NCBI GenBank assembly: GCA_033961575.1
Contig: CM066731.1
Location: 85,581,501-85,645,500 of the forward strand
Length of the DNA: 64,000 bases
From: Aselliscus stoliczkanus
Lineage: Eukaryota; Chordata; Mammalia; Chiroptera; Hipposideridae
Direction of reading: 5' to 3'
Part shown: one piece after another, positions 56,716-64,000 of the stretch
Layout of the letters: each line of letters begins with the position of its first letter
How positions within the stretch are numbered: the first letter of the stretch is position 1
Notes under the pieces: generated by a model
What the model was told of the DNA's origin: nothing
Database searches by the model: none
Seen by the model: only the letters and a program-made list of their open reading frames with translations
Program-made: the position numbers and the translations under genes

Positions 56716-58403
56716 GTCGCCCAACTTCTGGTAAGATGGCAGAATAGACGGACGCTTTCCGAACTGCTTCCCAGGATCACATCAAAATTACAAATAATTT
56801 ATACAACATTTAACCTCAGAAATGCCCTGAATTCTAGATGAACAGAACCTCTAAACAAAGGACCTAAAGAGGATGCCACGTCAAGTCTGATAGGAGAGGC
56901 GCAGACTAGAGAGGGCAAGCCCCGTGAAGGAAGCCCCAGCTGTGGGGAGGCTTCTCCAGTTGGGGGAAAGACCCTCCGGCCCCACACGGAGCTCACTATC
57001 CCAGAGTTCCTTTGCCAGAAAGAGGAGTTCTATGATAGCAGGTAGTAGAAATGATTGATTACTCTCTTTGCTCAGCTCGGTGAGGCTGAGGGCGGCTAGA
57101 GAATCAGTGGGGCTGGTGCATGGGTTCACTTGCTGGTGAGCACTCACCCAGTTCCTGTTGGAGGGAGTAGCTGTGTGAGACAGGCCCAGGAGCCTGCGGG
57201 GAAGGACTGAACTGAGCACCTTTGGTGCAGAAGCTGGATCGTTGGTTTTGGGATCGTTGCTCCCCTGGTGTGGAGCTTGCACACGAGTAGTTTACAGGAG
57301 GGCGCTATTTTTTCAGGGTTGAGCCCTCCCACAGAGGGTCAGATCTGGGACCGCATTGGTCTGGCGAAATTGGCACAGGAGTGCGTGCGTGCATGCGTGC
57401 ACATGTGGTCTTGGATCCCCATCCTCTGCCCTGCTTGTGCTGCGTAGCCAGTGAAATGCTGGGCAGGTGCCTGCCAGCTCCAACAGGCTGCTTACTGAGA
57501 CACAGGAGTGCACAAACTGCGTGGGATCCCCACCCTCTGCCCTGCTTGTGCTGCGTTAGCAGGGAAACGCTGGGTGGGTGCCCTCCGGCTCCATCAGGCT
57601 GTGCACTGAGATGCAGGAGTGCGCAGGCCACATTGGGTCCTACCCTCTGCCCTGCTTGTGCTGTGTAGCCAGAGAAACACAGAGTGGGTGCTATCCAGCT
57701 CCATCAAGCTGTTCACTGAGACTCAGGAGTGCGTGAGCTACCTTGGGTCCCCACTCTCCGCACTGTTTGTGTAGAGTTGCCAGGCTGGGGATTGGCTGTT
57801 GGGCTGCTTAGCCTGATCTGCGGGCAGCTGATGGGGAGTTTTCCTGAGAGTGTTGGGCCAGGAGCTGTGCGCCAGCGTGATCTGATCGAGGCTTTCCTGT
57901 TGAGTTTGTGTGGGCTGGTTGCTGGTGCAGAGTGCATGCTGCTCTGACTTGGTGGGAGCCACTGACCACATCAACTGGTGCATTGGGGGGCCTGCCCCAC
58001 ACACCTAGAGCTGTGTTGCAGAGGGACCCTGAGCCCTGGTGCCTGGCCCACACATCTGCAGGCCACAGAGGGTTTTATTTGCAGCAGTGGACAACCTGCA
58101 ACAACCTGTGAAGATTTTTTTTTTTTTTTGTAGTGAGCACGGTTCCAGAACACACAGCAGTTATTGTGGAAAGCACACTACAAGCCAGAGAGAGAGGCCA
58201 GTGCATAACACATTAAGCTCTTCTCCCCAATAGCTGGTGCTGAGTCACCCAGAGACTCTCTATTGCTGAGCAAGTGGTCTACAGATTAAATAGGACGGAG
58301 AGGCCCCTACCTATTTTTTTTTTTTAATCTTTTCTATTCTTTACTTTTTTTTTTCCTTTCTTCTTTCTAGGTGATCTATCTAATATATTGAAGCATTCAA
58401 AGA
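56716..58403 (+). promoter_or_regulatory. L1-C 5'UTR
   Basis: GC-richer than the surroundings and containing about 110-base tandem units (57375-57770). Near its end it carries a T-rich stretch and ttctttctaggtgatctatc before ORF1. A degenerate YY1-like taagatggca lies at the 5' end. Unrelated by eye to the L1-A 5'UTR. The many overlapping open frames at 56799-58233 are non-coding artefacts. Confidence 0.8.
57375..57770 (+). repeat. Tandem repeat of about 110 bp in L1-C 5'UTR
   Basis: ctctgccctgcttgtgctg recurs at 57424, 57535 and 57645, with a degenerate fourth unit at about 57758 (ctccgcactgtttgtg). Each unit also repeats caggagtgcg and a ccagctcca(t)ca-ggctg segment. Confidence 0.9.
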
Positions 58404-59286
58404 ATGACAGCAAGAATGAAGAAACAAAGAAACATGTCCCAAGTAAAAGATCAGAAGAAAACTCAAGAAATGGAACTAAATGACACAGAGGTATCCAAAC
58501 TTTCAGAGACAGAGTTTAGAACACAGATGATAAGAATGTTTAAGGAACTTAGCAAGGACATAAGGAAGGATAGGGAAACCATAAAAAACAACCAAGTAGA
58601 ACTAAAGAATACAGTAACTGAAATGGAGAACACATTCGAAAAAATCACCAGTAGAATAGATGAAGCAGAGGAGCAGATCAGCAAATTAGAAGACAAAATA
58701 GCAGAAATCACCCAGTTGGAATAACAAAAAGAAAAAAGGATAAAAAAGAATGAAAATAATTTAAGAGACTTCTGGGACAACATGAAACACAACAATAATC
58801 GAATCTTTGAAATACCAGAGGAGAAAAGAAGAAGCAAGTGATTGAGAATGCATTTGAATAAATAATGACTGAAAACTTCCCTACCCTGGTGAAGGAAATC
58901 AACATACAAGCCCAGGAAGTACAGAGAGTTCCAAACAGGCTGAATTCAAACAGGCCCACACCAAGATACATCATAGTTAAAATGGCAGGCTTAAAGACAA
59001 AGACAGAATCCTAAAAGCAGCAAGAGAAAGACAGCACGTTACATACAAAGGAACTCCTATAACACTAACAGCTGACTTTTCTACAGAAACTCTGCAGGCA
59101 AGAGGGGAGTGGCAGGAGATATTCAAAGGGATGCAAAATAAAGGTCTACAACCAAGATTGCTCTACCCAGCATGGCTATCACTTAAAATTGAAGGAGAGA
59201 TAAAGACCTTCTCAGAAAAGAACAAGCTTAAGGAGTTCATTACCATCAAGCCAGTATTGCAGGAAATGTTAAAAGAACTTTTTTAA
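58404..59286 (+). pseudogene. L1-C ORF1, broken
   Basis: Starts MTARMKKQRNMSQVKDQKK. The coiled-coil part (about residues 25-106) ends at a TAA (58722-58724) where L1-A continues with glutamine residues (a likely CAA-to-TAA change). Frameshifts follow around 58835-58860 and 58985. The C-terminal end AREGQHVTYKG-like to KELF and TAA at 59284-59286 is readable. Length fits ORF1 of L1-A (290 codons) apart from indels. Encodes the same RNA-binding chaperone role in intact elements. Confidence 0.88.
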
Positions 59287-59342
59287 ACAGAAGAAAGGGG
59301 GAAACAAGCTAACCCAGGAAGACCAGAACTACAAATAACAAA

Positions 59343-62300
59343 ATAGCAATAAATATGCACCTATCAGTAGTCACTTTAAATGTGAATGGGCTAAATGCTC
59401 CAATCAAAAGACACAGAGTGGCTGAGTGAATAAGAAAATAGGACCCATGCACATGCTGTCTACAACAGACACAAATTGAAAGTAAAGGGATGGAATAAGG
59501 TATTTCATGCAAATGGAAATGAGCAAAAAGCTGGAGTAGCAATACTTATTTCACACAAAAATGACTTTAAAATGAAGACTACAATAAAAGACAAAGAAGG
59601 GCACTACATAATAATAAAGGGATCGATTCAACAAGAGCACATAACCCTAGTAAACATCTATGCACCCAATATAGGAGCTCCTAAGTATATAAAACAGATT
59701 TTGACAGACATAAAGACAGATATCAACAATAACACTATCATAGTAGGGGACTTCAACACCCCGCTGTCACCAATGGACAGATCCTCCAGACAGAAAATCA
59801 ATACGGGCATAGTGGCTTTAAATGACCCTTTAGACCAGCTGGATTTAATTGATATTTTTAGAGCATTCACCCCAAAGCTACAGAATATACATTCTTCTCA
59901 AGTGCACAAGGAACATTTTCCAAGATAGACCACATGTTAGGCCACAAAACAAGTCTCAACAAATTTAAGAAGATTGAAATCATATCAAGTGTCTTCTCTG
60001 ACCACAATACTATGAAACTAGAAATCAATTATAAGAAGACATCTGGAAAGCTTACAAATACATGGAAGACAAATAACATGCTACAAAATAGTGAGAGGGT
60101 AAAAAATGAGATCAAGGAAGAAATCAAAAGATACCTCGAGACAAACGAAAATGAAAACACCATGACCCAAAATCTCTGGGATCCAGCGAAAGCAGTCCTA
60201 AGAGGAAAGTTCATAGCAGTGCAGGCCTACCTAAAGAAGGAAGAAAAATCTCAAATCACCAGAGTATCTTTACACTTAAGGGAACTTGAAAAAGAACAGC
60301 AAAACAAGCCTAAAGGGAGTACAAGGAAGGACATAATAAAGACCAGAGCGGAAATAAATGAAATAGAGAACAACAACAACAACAAAAATACAAAAGATCA
60401 ATGAAACCAAGAGTTGATTTTTTGAAAAGATAAACGAAATTGACAAACCCTTAGCCAAATTAACCAAGAAAAAGGGAGAGAGGACGCAAATTAATAAAAT
60501 CAGAAATGAAAGAGGAGAAGTGACAACAGATACCATAGAAATACAGAAAATTTTAAGAAAATACTATGAGTAACTATATGGTAAACAAATTAGATAATCT
60601 GGAAGAAATGGATAAATATCTAGAAGCATACAATCCACAAGTCTGAACCAAAGAAAACACAAACTCTGAATAGACTGATTACTTCCAAAGAAATTGAATC
60701 AGTAATCAACAATCTTCCAACAAACAGAAGCCCTGGACCAGATGGCTACACAGGTGAATTTTACAAAACATTCAAAAAAGAATTAATACCTATTCTCCTC
60801 AAACTATTCCAAAAAATACAGAAGGAGGGAAGACTCCCAAACTCTTTCTATGAAGCCACTACCACCCTGATTCCTAAGCCAGACAAAGATATTACAAAAA
60901 AGGAAAACTACAGGCTAATATCCCTAATTATCATAGATTCAAAAATTCTCAACGAAATACTAGCAAACACAATTCAGCATCACATTAAAAAGATAATACA
61001 TCATGATCAAGTGGGATTTATTCCTGTTATGCAAGATTGGTACAATATCCGCAACTCAATTAACATAATACATATTATGTTATTAACAAAATGAAAAATA
61101 AAAATCATATGATCATATCAATAGATGCAGAAAAAGCATTTGACAAAATCCAGCAGCCATTTATGATAAAAACTGTTAGCAAAGTGGGAATAGTGGGATC
61201 ATATCTCAACATAATAAAGGCCATATATGATAAGCCCACAGCCAACATCGTACTCCAATGGGGAAAGGCTAAAAGCTTTCCCCTTAAGATCAGGAACAAG
61301 ACAAGGCTGCCCACTTTTACCACTTCTATTTAGCATAGTTCTGGAAGTTCTAGCCACTGCAGTCAGACAAGAAAATGAAATAAAAGGCATCCAAATTGGA
61401 AAAGAGGAAGTAAAATTGTCATTATATGCAGATGACATGATACTATATAGAGAGAACCCCAAAGACTCCACCAAAACACTGTTAGAATTGATAGATGAAT
61501 TTAGTAAGATAGCAGGATACAAAATTAATATTCAGAAATCAGTTGCATTTGTATACACCAATAATAAACTGTCAGAAGAAGAAATCAGGAAATCAATCCC
61601 TTTTACAATTGCTTCAAAAACAATAAAATATCTAGGAATCAATTTAACTAAAGAAGTAAAAGACCTGTACTCAGAGAATTATGAGACACTGAAGAGAGAA
61701 ATCAGAGAAGATACAATTAAATGGAAATACATACCATGTTCATGGATAGGAAGAATTAATATAGTTAAAATGTCCATACTACCTAAGGCAATAGATAGAT
61801 TCAATGCAATTCTGATGAAACTACCAAGGACATTTTTTTCAGAAATAGAACATAGAATCCTAAAATTTATATGGAACCACAAAAGACTCCAAATAGCCAT
61901 GGCAATCTTAAGAAATAAGAACAAAATGGGAGGCAACACACTACCTGACATCAAAATATACGACAACGCTATAGTAATCAAAACAGTATGGTACTGGCAT
62001 AAAAACAGACACATAGATCAATGGAACAGAATAGAGAGCCCAGGAATAAACCCATCCATATACGATCATTTAATTTATGACAATGGAAGCAAGAATTTAC
62101 ATTGGAGTAAAGATAGTCTATTTAATAAATGGTGCTGGGAAAATTGGACTGATATGTGCAAGAAAAGGAAAATAGACCACCTACTTACACCATATATGAG
62201 AACAAACTCAAAATGGATTAAAGACTTAAATGTAAGACCTGAAACCATAAAACTCCTAGAAGAAAACATAGGGAGTAAGTTTGCAGACATTACCCTCAGC

Positions 62301-63293
62301 AATATTTTTACTGCTATATCCCCTCGAGCTAGGGAAATAAAAGAAAAAATGAACATATGGGATTACATCAAACTTAAAAGTTTTTTCACAGCAAAGGAAA
62401 TCATCAATAAAACAAAAAGGCATCCTACTGAATGGGAGAAGATATTTGCCAGTGATATATCTGATAAGGGATTGATATCCAAAATTTATAAAACACTCAT
62501 GAAACTCAACACCAAAAAAAAAAACAACCCAATTAAAAAATGGGCTGAGGATATGAAGAGGCATTTCTCTAAAGAGGACATACAGATGGCCAACAGGCAT
62601 ATGAAAAAATATTCAACCTCACTAATCATTAGAGAAATGCAAATAAAAACCACAATGAGATACCACCTCACTACAGTTAGAATGGTTATCATCAATAAAT
62701 CAACAAACAACAAGTGCTGGTGAGGTTGTGGAGAAAAGGGAACCCTGGTTCACTGTTGGTGGGACTGCAGATTGGTGCAGCCATTATGGAAATCTGTATG
62801 GAGAGATCTCAAAAATCTGGAAATGAGGGCCGGCCGAGTGGCACGGTGGTTAAGCGCTGGCTTGGGAAGCCAGCGGCCCCGGTTCGGGTCCCACATCTGA
62901 GGGTCAGTGACACTACCCTCAAAAAAAAACAACAAAAAAACAAAAACAAAAACTGGAAATGGGACTCCTGTATGATCCAGCAATTCCACTCTTGGGTATC
63001 TACCCAGAGGAATCCAAGACGTTAATTTGAAAAAAATATATGCACCCCTATGTTTATTGCAGCATTATTTACAATAGCCAAGACTTGGAAACAACTGAAA
63101 TGCCTATTGGTAGAAGACTGGATTAAGAAGCTGTGGTACATTTTATACAATGGAGTATTACTCTGATATAAAGAAGTATGAAATCGTACCATTTGCAACG
63201 ATATGGATGGACCTAGAGACTATTATGTTAAGTGAAATAAGTCAGTTATAGAAAGACAAATACCATTTGATCTCACTTATATGTGGAATCTGA
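59343..63293 (+). pseudogene. L1-C ORF2, broken, with SINE insertion
   Basis: The expected ATG reads ATA (59343-59345). The endonuclease part is spread over 59476-59928 and 59934-60404 in two frames, with VNIYAPN and VGDFNTPLS motifs. Decayed sequence follows to 61226. The longest uninterrupted piece, 61227-62723 (498 codons), holds [13 protein letters not shown] and an intact LYADD box (YADD at 61425-61436), then the C-terminal domain. A TGA replaces the Gln/Arg after KCW at 62721-62723. A SINE lies at 62826-62952, and the final part ends at TGA 63291-63293. Catalytic residues survive, but the protein cannot be made whole. Confidence 0.9.
62826..62952 (+). mobile_element. Head-only short tRNA-SINE in L1-C ORF2
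   Basis: gggccggccgagtggcacggtggttaagcgctggcttgggaagccagcggccccggttcgggtcc, then gtcagtgacactaccctc and an A-rich tail. Flanks ctggaaatg (62817-62825 and 62953-62961) with A-runs before them make the target duplication. Same short form as 23829-23957. Confidence 0.93.
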
Positions 63294-63828
63294 AAAACTG
63301 AATGAACGAGCATAGTAAACAGAAACAGTCTCATAGATATAGAGGAAAAACTAATGGTTGCTAGTTGGGAGGGATATATAGATGAGAGAGAAGGGGAAGA
63401 GATTAGACAGCATAAATAGGTAACTTGAATATTGCCACAGGGATATGAAAAACAGTTAGGGGAATATAACAATGGGGTAAATATTTTGTGGGGTGTCAGA
63501 TGGTCACATGTTTTGTTAGGGAGACCACTTCATGGATGGAGTAGAGGCTTGATCACTGCACTGTATACCTGAAACTGATATTGTATAACATTGTATGCCA
63601 ACTGTAATTGAATATATAGATCGTCACGGGATGTGGATTATATGGTGGAAGGGAGTCAAAGGAATTGTAATCGATATGTGTGATATGGAGGGGGGAGTGG
63701 GGTGGCTAATTGGGGGAGGGCAGTTGTCACTTTGAGGGCTAAAAAGTAACTACTGCACTGTGTTGTACACCTGAAACTAATTTTTTTAAAAAAAATGTTT
63801 ATTTCAGAGTAAAAGAATTAAAAAAAAA
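63294..63828 (+). other. L1-C 3'UTR
   Basis: Follows the same order as L1-A and L1-B, with the G-rich tract at 63688-63723 and the conserved cactgtgttgtacacctgaa end. A second A-rich run after an extra 40 bases suggests a tail that was extended or rearranged. Confidence 0.82.
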
Positions 63829-63833
63829 AAAAG

Positions 63834-64000
63834 AACTTCCCAGAGAAGAAAAATGCTCTATGAGTTCATTACTACTAACCAGTAGTAGAAGGAATGTTAT
63901 AGGGACTTCTTTAAGATGAAAAAAAAAATCAAGATTATGAATAATAAAATGGCAATAGCTACATATCTATCAACAATTACTTTCAATGTAAATGGATAAA
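63834..64000 (+). mobile_element. L1-D: LINE-1 fragment running off the window
   Basis: Resumes at the very end of ORF1 (gagttcattactac…, taagatgaaaaa) and passes into the ORF2 start: ATG at 63949, then MAIATYLSTITFNVNG. The frame meets TAA at 63997-63999, apparently by loss of one T. It lies immediately downstream of L1-C in the same orientation. Its remainder is outside the window. Confidence 0.85.

Larger units (their letters stand above)
56716..63828 (+). mobile_element. L1-C: near-full-length older LINE-1
   Basis: Begins with a LINE-1-type 5' end (ggtaagatggcagaatagac at about 56731), followed by a 1.7-kb 5'UTR, ORF1 (58404-59286), ORF2 (about 59343-63293, with a SINE inserted at 62826), a 3'UTR with G-rich tract (63688-63723) and an A-rich end near 63828. 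Many stops and frameshifts show it is older than L1-A. I find no clear target duplication. Another LINE-1 fragment follows directly, so it may have inserted into, or be joined to, an older copy. Confidence 0.92.

Noticed and set aside
56799..58233. Many open frames around the L1-C leader
   Set aside because: These are inside the L1-C 5'UTR with tandem repeats. Overlap on both strands shows no coding selection.

Overview
This window reads as intergenic nuclear DNA of a placental mammal that has been heavily colonised by transposable elements. I find no convincing host protein-coding exon, structural RNA gene or CRISPR array in the 64 kb. The repertoire is LINE-1, tRNA-headed SINEs beginning GGGCCGGCCGAGTGG, mariner-type DNA transposons, a betaretrovirus-like endogenous retrovirus and old MIR, MaLR and HAL1-like remnants. 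The closely similar LINE-1 3' ends (CACTGTGTTGTACACCTGAAACTAAT-like), the unusual SINEs and the several mariner copies suggest a laurasiatherian, most likely a bat. The bat assignment is inference.

Layout. Bases 1-4180: old non-coding DNA with one complete tRNA-SINE (2805-3280). Bases 4200-12323: a full-length minus-strand LINE-1 (L1-A, about 8.1 kb) with an 18-bp target-site duplication, a 2.8-kb 5'UTR containing roughly 200-bp GC-rich monomers, and ORF1 and ORF2 broken by a few point defects. Bases 12342-20121: mostly old DNA with several SINEs, one inserted inside another. Bases 20122-24642: mariner relics, namely a palindromic element, a tiny MITE and an internally deleted element with both ends. 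Bases 25000-28700: microsatellites and a near-perfect local direct duplication. Bases 28947-36304: a minus-strand class II (betaretrovirus-like) provirus with both LTRs, primer-binding site and polypurine tract. Large parts of gag and pol are deleted, and env is split by an unrelated LTR and by nested SINEs. Bases 36311-49614: old DNA with MaLR-like, HAL1-like, MIR and mariner fragments. Bases 49615-51085: a young 5'-truncated LINE-1 (L1-B). Bases 51097-56714: old DNA with an LTR-like piece, two LINE-1 3' ends and MIRs. Bases 56716-63828: an older plus-strand, near-full-length LINE-1 (L1-C) with a different 5'UTR (about 110-bp tandem units) and a short SINE inserted in ORF2. Bases 63834-64000: the start of a further LINE-1 fragment leaving the window.

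How the parts relate. LINE-1 ORF2 protein is the probable enzyme source for the SINEs, which end in A-rich tails and have 12-17 bp target duplications. The DNA transposons are all catalytically dead or deleted. No previously undescribed system is evident. The most unusual items are the four-level nest inside the provirus, the palindromic mariner, a shared-structure mariner deletion derivative, two LINE-1 lineages with unrelated tandem-repeat 5'UTRs, and an exact local duplication next to a GT/GA microsatellite.
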